A stretch of DNA of 64,000 nt from an uncultured Ruminococcus sp. (lineage in GTDB: Bacteria > Bacillota > Clostridia > Oscillospirales > Acutalibacteraceae), in contig CACXMR010000009.1 in assembly GCA_902768825.1 (NCBI GenBank), positions 41,702-105,701 of the forward strand. The letters are read 5' to 3'. The notes beneath the pieces were generated by a model. It saw nothing but the letters and a program-made list of their open reading frames with translations, was not told where the DNA came from and searched no databases. Shown here piece after piece: positions 15,435 to 24,628 of the stretch; the first letter of the stretch is position 1, and the number at the start of each line of letters is the position of its first letter. The position numbers and the translations under genes were made by a program.

Positions 15435-16715
15435 ATGAACAGTGTCAAAGTTGAACCTCGCAGACTGCAGGGTACAGTTTCGGTGCCGCCCTCAAAAAGC
15501 GCCGCTCACCGTGCAATAATCTGTGCAGCACTATCCGGAGGAAAAAGCTTTCTCCGACCTGTCGCCCTTTCTAACGATATCTCGGCTACCATTGCCTGTA
15601 TGAGGGAGCTTGGTGCCTCCATTACCCTTGACGGCGATACCCTCACCGTAGACGGGTCCGGCTTGCTGAGGCACGATAATAACAGGAATATCATTCTTGA
15701 CTGCGGAGAAAGCGGCTCCACTCTCCGTTTCCTGATACCTGTGGCAGCATCCCTGGGAGTCACTGCGGAATTTATAGGTCACGGCCGACTGCCGGAACGT
15801 CCTATCGGTGTTTTTTCCGACTGTCTGCCAGAAAAGGGCATTGCCTTTGACACCAAGGGCGGCCTGCCCCTCAATATCAGCGGCCGTCTCCAAAGCGGCG
15901 TCTACAGAGTGCCCGGAAACATAAGCTCACAGTTCATCACCGGATTGCTCCTGGCACTTCCAATGCTTGAGGGGGACAGTGAGATTGAGCTGACCTCTCC
16001 CCTTCAGTCCGCAGGATATATCGACATGACTACGGACATTATGAGATCCTTCGGTGTGGTCACTTCACGGACACCCACAGGCTGGAAAATAAAAGGCTCC
16101 CAGAGCTACAGTCCACGAAGCTTTACCATCGAAGGCGACTGGTCACAGGCTGCGTTTTTTATGACAGCCGCAGCCCTTGGCGGAAAAATAACCATAAACA
16201 ACCTTGATCCCAGCTCATTTCAGGGCGACAAGGCCTGCATGGAAATATACTCCCGCTTCGGAGCCGTGATAACAGAGGATCCATCCGGCAGTATGACCAT
16301 AGAGCACGGCAGTCTCCACGGCACTGACATAAACGCCGAGAACATTCCGGACATGGTGCCCGCCCTTGCGGTCACGGCTGCCCTCTGTGAGGGAGTGACC
16401 AGGATCAGCGGAGCCGAGAGACTAAGAATCAAGGAGTGTGACCGTCTTGCTGCTATGTCTGACGCCCTTTCAAGGCTTGGCGCAGATATCAGAGAGACGC
16501 CTGACGGTCTTGTAATAAAAGGCGTAAAAACACTGCGCAGCGGAAGCGTTGAGGGCTGCAACGATCACCGGATCGTTATGGCCATGTCCGTAGCCTCTTG
16601 CCGCTGTGAAGGCAGTATTACCATATCAGATATGGAGAGCATAAACAAATCATACCCCTCATTTTTTGAGGATCTTAAAAAGCTTGGAGGAGAATACAAT
16701 GTCATCATGGGGTAA
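15435..16715 (+). CDS. aroA: 3-phosphoshikimate 1-carboxyvinyltransferase (EPSP synthase)
   Basis: Adds enolpyruvate from PEP to shikimate 3-phosphate, the sixth step to chorismate. The ATG at 15435 follows GAGGTG by five bases; a GTG two codons earlier is the alternative. The 426 residues form the two-lobed inside-out barrel. Seen are the substrate-binding PPSKSAAHRAI near residue 20, DCGESGSTLRFLIP near 93, SQAAFFMTAAAL, the catalytic-region RIKECDRLAAMSDAL and the C-terminal NDHRIVMAMSVAS. It heads the operon, and its last 17 bases overlap the start of aroC. Confidence 0.96.
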   Translation: MNSVKVEPRRLQGTVSVPPSKSAAHRAIICAALSGGKSFLRPVALSNDISATIACMRELGASITLDGDTLTVDGSGLLRHDNNRNIILDCGESGSTLRFLIPVAASLGVTAEFIGHGRLPERPIGVFSDCLPEKGIAFDTKGGLPLNISGRLQSGVYRVPGNISSQFITGLLLALPMLEGDSEIELTSPLQSAGYIDMTTDIMRSFGVVTSRTPTGWKIKGSQSYSPRSFTIEGDWSQAAFFMTAAALGGKITINNLDPSSFQGDKACMEIYSRFGAVITEDPSGSMTIEHGSLHGTDINAENIPDMVPALAVTAALCEGVTRISGAERLRIKECDRLAAMSDALSRLGADIRETPDGLVIKGVKTLRSGSVEGCNDHRIVMAMSVASCRCEGSITISDMESINKSYPSFFEDLKKLGGEYNVIMG

Positions 16716-17784
16716 TTGCATAAGGCTTTCCATATTCGGAGAAAGCCACGGAAACGGGATAGGAGCGGTTATTGACGGTCTGCCTGCAGGAGAAATGATC
16801 GACACTGAGGCCCTCCTTCTGCAGATGGGCAGACGTGCCCCCGGAAAGGACAAGGCGGCTACTCCAAGGCTTGAAAAGGATCTGCCGGAGATACTGTCGG
16901 GAATGCTGGGCGACAGGACAACAGGTGCTCCGCTGTGCGCCATCATCAGAAACACCAACACCCGGTCTCAGGATTATGGCGAGATGATGACACGTCCTCG
17001 ACCCGCTCACGCAGACTATGCCGGCTACATAAGATATAACGGCTTTAATGATATAAGGGGCGGCGGTCACTTTTCCGCAAGACTGACGGCTCCGATAGTT
17101 TTTGCGGGAGCAGTGTGCAGGCAGATACTGGAGCGCAGAGGAATTATGGTCGCTGCACACATAGCCTCTGTCGGGGACATCCGTGATGAACGCTTTAATG
17201 GCACTGATATTTCACCGGAGCTGATGAAGAGGCTATCCACCTCTACCTTCGGGCTGATAGACCAGACCCGTGAGCAGCAGATGAGAGCTCTCATCGAGGA
17301 ATGCCGGCTTTCCGGAGACAGCATCGGCGGAACCATCGAGTGCGCCGTGACAGGCTTGTCTGCAGGTATCGGCTCCCCTATGTTTTATGGTATAGAGAAC
17401 GTTATCTCCTCCCTGATCTTCGGCATACCCGCCGTCAAGGGCATTGAATTCGGTTCGGGCTTTGACGGCTCGGCACTGAGGGGAAGCGAAAACAATGATG
17501 AGTTTTATTATGACGGCGACACTGTAAAAACAAGGACAAACAACCACGGTGGCATTCTCGGCGGCATCAGCTCAGGTATGCCTGTAATTTTCCGCACAGC
17601 CATGAAGCCTACCCCTTCCATCGCCCGTGAACAAAAAACCGTGGATATTAAAGAAAAAAAGGATGCTCTTCTTTCCATAAAGGGACGTCACGACCCCTGT
17701 ATTGTAGTAAGGGCAGTCCCTGTAATAGAGTCGGCGGCAGCTATAGCAATCACAGAGCTTTTGAAGGAGGCAGGTAAACTATGA
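16699..17784 (+). CDS. aroC: Chorismate synthase
   Basis: FMN-dependent anti-elimination that turns EPSP into chorismate. The ATG at 16699 is preceded by GGAGGAG with six bases of spacing and yields 361 residues. Signatures are LSIFGESHGNGIGAVIDG near the start, RPAHADYAGYIRYNGFND with the HAD histidine, RGGGHFSARLTAPIV, the FMN-site SIAREQKTVDI and the terminal GRHDPCIVVRAVPV. The gene overlaps aroA by 17 bases and pheA by four, so translation of the three is coupled. Confidence 0.96.
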   Translation: MSSWGNCIRLSIFGESHGNGIGAVIDGLPAGEMIDTEALLLQMGRRAPGKDKAATPRLEKDLPEILSGMLGDRTTGAPLCAIIRNTNTRSQDYGEMMTRPRPAHADYAGYIRYNGFNDIRGGGHFSARLTAPIVFAGAVCRQILERRGIMVAAHIASVGDIRDERFNGTDISPELMKRLSTSTFGLIDQTREQQMRALIEECRLSGDSIGGTIECAVTGLSAGIGSPMFYGIENVISSLIFGIPAVKGIEFGSGFDGSALRGSENNDEFYYDGDTVKTRTNNHGGILGGISSGMPVIFRTAMKPTPSIAREQKTVDIKEKKDALLSIKGRHDPCIVVRAVPVIESAAAIAITELLKEAGKL

Positions 17785-18911
17785 ACCTGGAGGAAATAAG
17801 AAAAGAGATCGACAGCATCGACAAGCAGCTTGTGGAGCTGTATACAAAGAGAATGGAATGTTCACGCCGGGTTGCGGAATATAAGCTGGAAAACGGCATG
17901 AGGATATTTGACCCTGAAAGGGAACTCAGGGTATTGGACAAGGTGGAGGAGAACGCCGGAAAATACGGTTTATCAGCCCGTCAGCTCTATGCCACTCTTA
18001 TGGAGCTGAGCAGAGCATTGCAGCATGAGCTTCTGGGCAGCGGAGAAAAGCTGCGCAACACTATACTTTCCGCAAAAGAGACTATACCCTATGACAGCAG
18101 CGACCTGAAGCTTGCCTGCTTTGGCGTTCCCGGAACCTATGCCGAGAGAGCCTGCAGAAATGTTTTCCCCAACAGCGATCCGGTCTTTTACCCTTCGTTT
18201 CAGGAGGTCTTTGCTGCTATTCAAAACAATGAGGCAAGCTTTGGCATAGTGCCCATAGAGAACAGCACCGCAGGTTCTGTGACCGAGGTGTATGACCTTA
18301 TGCTGAAATATCGTTTCTACATTGTATCGGCAGTGCAGATATCCATAGATCACTGTCTTGCTGCCAGAAAAGGGACCCGTCTGGAGGACATAAAAAAGGT
18401 CTACTCTCACCGTCAGGCTCTCATGCAGTGCTCGGATTTCCTGAGATCAAGGGGACTCTGGCACGAGGAATATCAGAGCACGGCTGCGGCAGCCCGGATG
18501 GCAGCAAGCTCCGAGGCTCAGGGCGTTGCCGCTATATGCTCAAGGGAAGCCGCTGAGGAATACGGCCTTGAGGTGCTGCTCAGCGGGTTCCAGAACGACC
18601 CGAACAACACCACCCGATTTATCGTAATTTCCAAGGAGCTTTGTATAGAAAAGGACGCCGACAAGATAAGCCTCTGCTTCTCGCTGCCCCACAGGACAGG
18701 CTCGCTCCACAACATTCTCTGCCGCTTTGCAGCAGACGGACTCAATCTCACAAAGATCGAGTCAAGACCAAAGCTCGGTTCCGGATTTGAATATCTGTTT
18801 TATCTTGATTTTTCAGGAAACATCAAGGATGATAACACCATGCCCCTGATGAGGGCGCTTTCAGATGAACTGACGGACTTTTCCTTCCTGGGCAACTATC
18901 GTGAGATCTGA
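17781..18911 (+). CDS. pheA: Bifunctional chorismate mutase / prephenate dehydratase (P-protein)
   Basis: Converts chorismate to prephenate and then phenylpyruvate, the committed branch to phenylalanine. The 376 residues show an AroQ chorismate mutase helix bundle (about 1-90, IRKEIDSIDKQLVELYTKRM). The dehydratase domain (about 110-285) has CFGVPGTYAERACR, FGIVPIENSTAGSV and the NNTTRFIVIS stretch. A C-terminal ACT domain (about 295-370) holds GSLHNILCRFA and the ESRP phenylalanine-sensing motif, so feedback inhibition by Phe is expected. Its start overlaps aroC by four bases. Absence of tyrosine or tryptophan genes nearby fits a short Phe-directed operon. Confidence 0.96.
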   Translation: MNLEEIRKEIDSIDKQLVELYTKRMECSRRVAEYKLENGMRIFDPERELRVLDKVEENAGKYGLSARQLYATLMELSRALQHELLGSGEKLRNTILSAKETIPYDSSDLKLACFGVPGTYAERACRNVFPNSDPVFYPSFQEVFAAIQNNEASFGIVPIENSTAGSVTEVYDLMLKYRFYIVSAVQISIDHCLAARKGTRLEDIKKVYSHRQALMQCSDFLRSRGLWHEEYQSTAAAARMAASSEAQGVAAICSREAAEEYGLEVLLSGFQNDPNNTTRFIVISKELCIEKDADKISLCFSLPHRTGSLHNILCRFAADGLNLTKIESRPKLGSGFEYLFYLDFSGNIKDDNTMPLMRALSDELTDFSFLGNYREI

Positions 18912-18943
18912 AGCATGGACAGTCACAAAGGAGAGAAATTATA

Positions 18944-20164
18944 ATGGAATACCTTTTTACGGAGCGTGCGCACCTGATGTGCCCCAATATGTGCTTCGGT
19001 ATCGTGATGAGAGTAAGCTCGGCATTTGACGAAAAGCGGATAAGAAGCTCTGTCTCGGCACTTGCAAGAGTACACTCGTTTCTGCGGGCATTTATCGGCC
19101 ACGAGGAGGAAAACAACGCCTACTACTACAAGATAACCACATCCTCACAGATCAGCGTTTCCATAAAAAAGGACGAGATCAAAGGCATCCTTTCTCCTGA
19201 AATCATGGAGGAATACGAAAAATTTACAGCAAATGACATCGACCTCTCTACTGAGGGAATGCTCTTTGTCACCGCATGGAAATCGGGAGAATTCACCTGC
19301 TTCCTTATGATCTTTCATCACCTGCTTGCAGACGGCAGAGGTGCCCTCGCCCTTGCCAACGAGCTTGCTTCTCACTATGCAAAGGGAACGGCTCCGAGAT
19401 TCGTTCAGGAAAAGCTCATTTCCTCACAGGATGAACTGCCCAAAAAATCAAAGCTGCCCTTTGTCAGCAAAGCGATCATCACAAGGGCAAACAACGAATG
19501 GGAAAGGGATAACTCTACTCCCCTGTCCTACAGTGATTACCATCGTTTTGCGGACAGCTTCCTGAAGACCGACAGCATAGCTCACACCGTTACAGCGATG
19601 GATTCCCATGAGACCGCAAAGCTTGCTGATAACTGCCGTGAGCACTCCGTTACGGTAAACGACTTTCTCATGGCAAGAATGTACATAAAGGAAAAGACAG
19701 ACAAGATCGTTATTGCAAGTGACCTGAGAGATCAGCTTTCGTGCTATGCTAAGGGCGCTTTGGGCAATTATTCCACGGCAGTCAGCATTATAGTAAAAAA
19801 ACGGACTGAAAACGAGCTTGCCCTTGCCCAGGAGGTCCATAAACGTGTTCAGAAAGCCATAAGCGATCCGGCTCAACTCTATCTCGTTCTGCAGTGCTAT
19901 GCTAATCTCAGTCCTGCCCTGCTGGACGCAGCCTTCACGGCAAGTAAGGGAGGCTTCCAGAGCAAACCCGCAGCCTTCATCGGCAGCAGTCTTTTTGGCT
20001 TTGGAAAACCGGAGGGCTTTTGCATAACTAACCTTGGCAAAACAGATAACAAAGTAATAGATTCCGCATATTTTATTCCGCCGGCTTCCCCGGCCATGCG
20101 CAAGACCCTGGGGGTAGTGACTGTTAACGGTAAAATGACTCTGTGCACAAGTGAACGGCCATAG
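18944..20164 (+). CDS. Stand-alone condensation-domain-like acyltransferase (HHxxxDG), paralogue 2
   Basis: A 406-residue relative of the protein at 4691-5908, sharing the start TERAHLMCPNM and the whole domain layout. The catalytic signature is IFHHLLADGRG at about residues 123-133, and the C-terminal motif is FCITNLGKTDN. It lacks carrier, adenylation or thioesterase domains and any signal peptide. The gene starts 32 bases after pheA on the same strand with AAAGGAGAGAAATTATA before its ATG, and no terminator separates them. It therefore most likely belongs to the aromatic amino acid transcript. A role acylating an aromatic amine or acid is a reasonable guess only. Function is otherwise unknown. 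Confidence 0.8.
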   Translation: MEYLFTERAHLMCPNMCFGIVMRVSSAFDEKRIRSSVSALARVHSFLRAFIGHEEENNAYYYKITTSSQISVSIKKDEIKGILSPEIMEEYEKFTANDIDLSTEGMLFVTAWKSGEFTCFLMIFHHLLADGRGALALANELASHYAKGTAPRFVQEKLISSQDELPKKSKLPFVSKAIITRANNEWERDNSTPLSYSDYHRFADSFLKTDSIAHTVTAMDSHETAKLADNCREHSVTVNDFLMARMYIKEKTDKIVIASDLRDQLSCYAKGALGNYSTAVSIIVKKRTENELALAQEVHKRVQKAISDPAQLYLVLQCYANLSPALLDAAFTASKGGFQSKPAAFIGSSLFGFGKPEGFCITNLGKTDNKVIDSAYFIPPASPAMRKTLGVVTVNGKMTLCTSERP

Positions 20165-20236
20165 CATCCCCCTGGGCAAGGATCGCTGGAGGCTCCCGTC
20201 AGCGTGGCAGGATAATGAAAATTTTTATAATCTATC

Positions 20237-20265
20237 TTGTAAATAATGAACTCAGGGAGTATAAT
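20237..20265 (+). promoter_or_regulatory. Promoter of the V/A-type ATPase operon
   Basis: TTGTAA (20237-20242), 17 bases, TATAAT (20260-20265). It is placed about 80 bases before the first ATPase gene and after the acyltransferase stop. Confidence 0.75.
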
Positions 20266-20346
20266 ATTACATGGAAAGCAGGTATAGAAAAGAACAGGCT
20301 TGCCTTTTCTTCTCTATGCCTTTGTTTTATAAGGGGGTGTTTTACC

Positions 20347-20658
20347 TTGGAGGATATGATCGCCAGAATTGTCGAAATGGACAAAAAGGCCAGAGACATG
20401 ACGGCAGAAGCTCAGCAGAGTAAACTCGATTTTGAAAATCAGGTCATTGCCAAAAGAGAAAGCATGAAGAATGATTTTCTTGAGCGAGCCAAAAAAAGAG
20501 TTGCTATCAACAGAAAGTCAGCTCAAAAAAAGGCCGACGCAGCCCTTAAGCAGATAGAGGAGCGTGACAGCGCAGTAATCCAGAGACTTGACAGTGTTTA
20601 TGCCAAAAACGGTGACATCTGGGTAAACGAGATAGTCGCCCGTGTGGTCAGTGAGTGA
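20347..20658 (+). CDS. V/A-type ATPase peripheral stalk subunit (H/G type)
   Basis: A 103-residue, almost wholly helical, Lys/Glu/Ala-rich protein (LEDMIARIVEMDKKARDMTA onward). It fits the H (NtpF, AhaH) subunit that pairs with subunit E to form the peripheral stalk. The start is read as TTG at 20347, after AGGGGGTG; an ATG three codons later lies too close to GGAGG to be favoured. A longer frame upstream runs through the promoter and is not coding. First gene of the ATPase operon. The assignment rests on coiled-coil character, size and position, since this subunit is poorly conserved. Confidence 0.75.
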   Translation: MEDMIARIVEMDKKARDMTAEAQQSKLDFENQVIAKRESMKNDFLERAKKRVAINRKSAQKKADAALKQIEERDSAVIQRLDSVYAKNGDIWVNEIVARVVSE

Positions 20659-20754
20659 TACTGCCATGCTGTCAGCCTGATGCGGGGCACCGTAAGGGAT
20701 TCCCACTCTCTGCAGTAATGACAAACTGTGCATGAAAGGAGCTGTGAGATAATT

Positions 20755-21789
20755 ATGTCATCAAAATCCTGTAATGCCGTCCTTGCAAAGTCCCGCGCAA
20801 TGTATGGAAAATGCCTGAAGGACGAGGATTACAGACAGCTTGTGGAGTGCAGGAGCGTATCTGAGGTGGCAGGCTACCTCAAAACACGGACCTGCTATTC
20901 GAGGTCGCTGACAGGTCTTAACGAAACAGAAACCCACCGTGGCCAGCTGGAGCCTCTGCTTCGTCAGGAGATATATCTTGACGTGTTTGCATTATCAAGA
21001 TATACCACAGACAACGCACTGGCAGTTTCGGATTTCGTGACCTCAAAGCTGGATATAGAACAGATCATCAGGTGCCTTATGATGCTCAATATCGGCAAGC
21101 CTGAGGAATATGCATTGTCAATGCCGCTTTCCCTTGACAAATTTGCCGCCCTCAGCTTTAAGAAATTGGCTGCCGTCAGAAGCTATGATGACCTGCTCAA
21201 CACAGTGCAGCGCACAAAATACTATCAGGTGCTGCTTTCCTTCCGCCCGAAGGAGGGCGAGGCGCTGAGGATAGCTGACATCGAGATCGCACTCAACAAC
21301 AAAAACTACAGCATGGCCATGGAGGAGATCTCGAAAATGAAAAACAAAGCCGAACAAAAGGAGCTGAGAGAGCTTTTCAACTCTGTGTTTGACTTTGAAA
21401 ACCTGGAGCGGATACTGAGACTCAAAAAATATCACGCACTGGACAGCGAAACGGTAAGATCCATGCTGATCCCCTATGGCAAGCTTTCAAAGAGGGTCAT
21501 CGAGGATTTTTGCAACGCTGACGACATCCATGACGTGTATGAGCTTGCTCGCTCCACCTATCTCGGAGGACCGTTGTCAAAGCTGCAGTATTATGACAAC
21601 ACCCAGATCTCTTTTGCGCTTATCAATGCATATTGCAAGCACCATCTGAGACTGTCTCCAAACCCCACGATCGTAATGATCTCATACATCTATCTCAAGC
21701 AGATAGAAATACTCAACATTATCAATCTTATCGAGGCGACCCGATATGGATTGTCTCCTGAAGAGAAGCTGAAGCTTCCCTTAAGATAA
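20755..21789 (+). CDS. V/A-type ATPase subunit C
   Basis: Funnel-shaped central-stalk cap (NtpC, AC39 or subunit d family) that joins the rotor ring to the D/F shaft. The start at 20755 (MSSKSCNAVLAKSRAMYGK) gives 344 residues, close to the usual size. The helical pattern AKSRAMYGKCLKDEDYRQLVE, DIEQIIRCLMMLNIGK and the C-terminal LRLSPNPTIVMISYIYLKQIE segment is typical. The next gene follows after 19 bases. Confidence 0.88.
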   Translation: MSSKSCNAVLAKSRAMYGKCLKDEDYRQLVECRSVSEVAGYLKTRTCYSRSLTGLNETETHRGQLEPLLRQEIYLDVFALSRYTTDNALAVSDFVTSKLDIEQIIRCLMMLNIGKPEEYALSMPLSLDKFAALSFKKLAAVRSYDDLLNTVQRTKYYQVLLSFRPKEGEALRIADIEIALNNKNYSMAMEEISKMKNKAEQKELRELFNSVFDFENLERILRLKKYHALDSETVRSMLIPYGKLSKRVIEDFCNADDIHDVYELARSTYLGGPLSKLQYYDNTQISFALINAYCKHHLRLSPNPTIVMISYIYLKQIEILNIINLIEATRYGLSPEEKLKLPLR

Positions 21790-21808
21790 TATCAGAGGAG
21801 GTGATACT

Positions 21809-23749
21809 TTGTCTGTAAAATCGGTCAAGGCTATCAGTATCATCGGCTTGATGCCGGAGCTTGACAATGTTGTCAGGCTTTGCGGCGATTCCTGTGCATT
21901 TCAGCCGGACGACGCTATGTCCTTTTATTCCGACACAAAAAACTTCGTGCCGCTGAATGACAAGAACCCCTACGCACAACCCATGCAGCAGCTCAAAAGC
22001 ACCTGCAAAACAGCGGGCTTTGAGCTTGGATATGCAGATAACTCCGAAACAGAGCTGACAGAAAGCGATGTGCTTGATTATGTAAACAGCTTTGTGGAAA
22101 AAACCGAGGATATGCTGACCCAAAAGCTGCTTATCGAGCAGAAGATAGACGACTACAGGCGGTCAATCGAACAGGTGGAACACTTCAAGGGCTGCGATCT
22201 GGACTTTTCGGAGATCGCCGGCTGTAAATATATCACACCCAGCTTCGGCAGACTGCCCAAGGAAAGCTATGAAAAGCTCTCAGAGTATTCGTCTAACCAA
22301 TACGCCATTTTCTTCCCCTTCACCAATGACGACACCCATTACTGGGGCGCTTATTTCACGATACCCGAACAGAAGGACGAGATCGACAGGATTTTCTCCT
22401 CACTGTTCTTTGAGCGTCTTGAGGTGCCGCCTATTGCGGGAAAACCCGACGACTATCTCAAATCATTACAGGCAGAGCAAGACGAGCTTAAAGAAAAGCT
22501 CAAGGAGATCCAGAGCGTTAGTGATTCCTTCTGGAAGGATGAAAAACAAAAATGTCAGGAATGCTATACAAAGCTTTCCGAGCTTGAATCCTACAATGAG
22601 ATAAAACGCTTTGCCTACCGCTATAACAAAAGCTTCATCCTCGCAGGCTGGGTTCCTGCAGATAAGGAAAAGGAGCTCACTTCAAAGCTCAACGCCATCA
22701 AAAGCGTGGAGTTTTCGGTGACGGATGCCAAGGACATCAAAAATGTCAAGCCCCCGGTCATCATGAAAAGTCCGCCCTTTATCAGGCGGTTTGAGTTTTA
22801 CGTCAAAATGTATGGACTGCCCTGCCATAACGAGGTGGATCCCACCACCTTTGTGGCTATCACCTATACCCTTTTCTTCGGCATTATGTTCGGAGACGTG
22901 GGTCAGGGGCTTGTTGTTGCCATTGTCGGCGCACTGATGTACAAGCTGAAAAAAATGGAGATCGGACGGATACTTGTCCCCTGCGGAATAATGGGAATGA
23001 TCTTCGGTTTCCTGTACGGCTCTGTGTTTGGCTTTGAGGATCTGCTCACGCCGATACATCAAAAGCTTTTCGGCACTCCGGGCAAGCTGATCGAGGTCAT
23101 GAAGCCCGAAAGTATCAATCTCATCATCTACGGTTCTGTTGCTATAGGCGTAGTCACCATCGCCGCCGCAATGCTCGTAAATATCGTGTCATCCCTCAAG
23201 CGGCGTGACTATGAAAGCGCATTTTTCGGGGCAAACGGCATTGCAGGCTTTGTCTTTTACGTTTCCCTGGTGGCAGGTCTTGTATGTCAGATGCTCTTGG
23301 GTCTTGAGGTGATGAATACTGCCTACATACTTGGCCTTATAGTCCTGCCGCTGATACTCATGTTCCTGAGAGAGCCTCTGGGTAGGCTTTGCAAGAAAAA
23401 GAAGGACTGGCAGCCCCACAGCTGGGGAGAGTATTGTGTGCAGAGCTTCTTTGAGCTGTTTGAGATGTGCCTCAGCTATGTCACCAACACCATGTCCTTC
23501 CTTCGTGTGGGAGCATATATCCTCGTCCATGCGGGCATGATGCTCGTGGTTTTCACCCTGGCGGAGATGGTCGGCGGAGTAGTCGGCTATACCCTCATAC
23601 TCATCATCGGAAACGGCATCGTAATGGCTCTGGAGGCGCTTCTTGTCGCTATCCAGGTGCTGAGACTCGATTACTACGAGATATTCAGCCGCTTCTACAT
23701 CGGTGAAGGCCGTCCCTTTACACCAGTTGTGGCAAAGAGGACGAAATAA
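21809..23749 (+). CDS. V/A-type ATPase subunit I (membrane stator, a-type)
   Basis: Membrane stator subunit carrying the ion half-channels against the proteolipid ring. The start is TTG at 21809 behind GAGGAGGTGATAC; 646 residues. The N-terminal half (1-340) is a long soluble hairpin of coiled coils (VEKTEDMLTQKLLIEQKIDD). The C-terminal half has about seven to eight membrane segments, beginning FFGIMFGDVGQGLVVAIVG and including FLRVGAYILVHAGMMLVVF, which holds the key membrane arginine of the family. Firm by family and operon context. Confidence 0.93.
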   Translation: MSVKSVKAISIIGLMPELDNVVRLCGDSCAFQPDDAMSFYSDTKNFVPLNDKNPYAQPMQQLKSTCKTAGFELGYADNSETELTESDVLDYVNSFVEKTEDMLTQKLLIEQKIDDYRRSIEQVEHFKGCDLDFSEIAGCKYITPSFGRLPKESYEKLSEYSSNQYAIFFPFTNDDTHYWGAYFTIPEQKDEIDRIFSSLFFERLEVPPIAGKPDDYLKSLQAEQDELKEKLKEIQSVSDSFWKDEKQKCQECYTKLSELESYNEIKRFAYRYNKSFILAGWVPADKEKELTSKLNAIKSVEFSVTDAKDIKNVKPPVIMKSPPFIRRFEFYVKMYGLPCHNEVDPTTFVAITYTLFFGIMFGDVGQGLVVAIVGALMYKLKKMEIGRILVPCGIMGMIFGFLYGSVFGFEDLLTPIHQKLFGTPGKLIEVMKPESINLIIYGSVAIGVVTIAAAMLVNIVSSLKRRDYESAFFGANGIAGFVFYVSLVAGLVCQMLLGLEVMNTAYILGLIVLPLILMFLREPLGRLCKKKKDWQPHSWGEYCVQSFFELFEMCLSYVTNTMSFLRVGAYILVHAGMMLVVFTLAEMVGGVVGYTLILIIGNGIVMALEALLVAIQVLRLDYYEIFSRFYIGEGRPFTPVVAKRTK

Positions 23750-23779
23750 ATTCAAGATTGATTAACGGAGGTTCCAATT

Positions 23780-24238
23780 ATGGCTATTCTGGATTATATA
23801 CTGCTGACTGTACCAGTTTTATTCCTCGTCGGCTCTGTGATCTACGCATATAAGACAGTCACAACCGGCAGACACACGAGAAAAAGAGCGGTCCTCTCAC
23901 AGATCGCATCCTTTGCCGCTGTAGGTGCCGTATGTCTCACAGTGGCCGCTATAACCGCCTTTGCTGCCGAGGGTGATCCCGCCGCTGCCGCAGAAGCGGC
24001 CGCAGCAGCTCCCAAGGACGGCATGGCATTCGGTCTTGCAATGGTCGGCGCAGCTCTGGCGACCGGTATTTCCGGCATAGGCGGAGGCATAGCAGTAGGA
24101 AACGCAGCACCTGCGGCTATCGGAGCAACCAGCGAGGATCCCAAGGCCTTTGGTAAGGCTCTTATCTTCGTTGCTCTCGGCGAGGGCGTTGCTCTCTATG
24201 GACTTCTTGTCTCCATTCTTATCATAAGCAAGGTCTGA
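23780..24238 (+). CDS. V/A-type ATPase subunit K (proteolipid ring)
   Basis: Rotor ring proteolipid, 152 residues. The C-terminal hairpin carries the ion site: glycine-rich GAALATGISGIGGGIAVGNA, then FGKALIFVALGEGVALYGLL with the ion-binding Glu at about 139. The N-terminal part has two more hydrophobic segments (about 7-24 and 38-62), then an Ala-rich stretch (ITAFAAEGDPAAAAEAAAAA). This is an arrangement seen in clostridial K subunits; the first part may be removed after AFA or stay as an extra hairpin. Whether it moves Na+ or H+ cannot be settled from these residues by eye. Confidence 0.92.
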   Translation: MAILDYILLTVPVLFLVGSVIYAYKTVTTGRHTRKRAVLSQIASFAAVGAVCLTVAAITAFAAEGDPAAAAEAAAAAPKDGMAFGLAMVGAALATGISGIGGGIAVGNAAPAAIGATSEDPKAFGKALIFVALGEGVALYGLLVSILIISKV

Positions 24239-24299
24239 TCCATTCATGGTCCTGCCATGTGTTGGTCAGGTCGCCAATCAAAGGAAAGGATCGGTCATA

Positions 24300-24608
24300 A
24301 TGAAGTTTTATCTGATCAGCGACAACGTGGATACACTGATGGGTATGCACCTGGCCGGCATTGACGGCGTTGTTGTGCATGAGGACAGCGAGGTCAGGGA
24401 GGCTCTCGAAAAAGCCATGGATATGGAGGACGTAGCGGTCATCCTTATGACGGAAAGACTGGTGAGCCTGTGTCCTGAGCTTGTGTATGACCTCAAGCTG
24501 AAAAGAAAGCAGCCGCTCATTGTTGAGGTGCCCGACAGACACGGCAGCGGACGTGCAAAGGATTCCATCACCCGCTACGTAAGAGAGGCCATCGGCGTTA
24601 AAATCTGA
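24300..24608 (+). CDS. V/A-type ATPase subunit F
   Basis: Small central-shaft subunit (NtpG, AtpF-archaeal type) that binds subunit D. The ATG at 24300 (MKFYLISDNVDTLMGMHLAG) follows AAAGGATCGGTCATA; an upstream open stretch of 18 codons is not conserved-looking. The 102 residues form a Rossmann-like fold with the family pattern AGIDGVV, VAVILMTERL and LIVEVPDRHG. Confidence 0.9.
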   Translation: MKFYLISDNVDTLMGMHLAGIDGVVVHEDSEVREALEKAMDMEDVAVILMTERLVSLCPELVYDLKLKRKQPLIVEVPDRHGSGRAKDSITRYVREAIGVKI

Positions 24609-24628
24609 TACTGTACGGAGGTGAGATC

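Noticed and set aside
20197-20208. Twelve bases TCCCGTCAGCGT shared in inverted form with the leader at about 61795
   Set aside because: A 12-base match is expected many times by chance in 64 kb.
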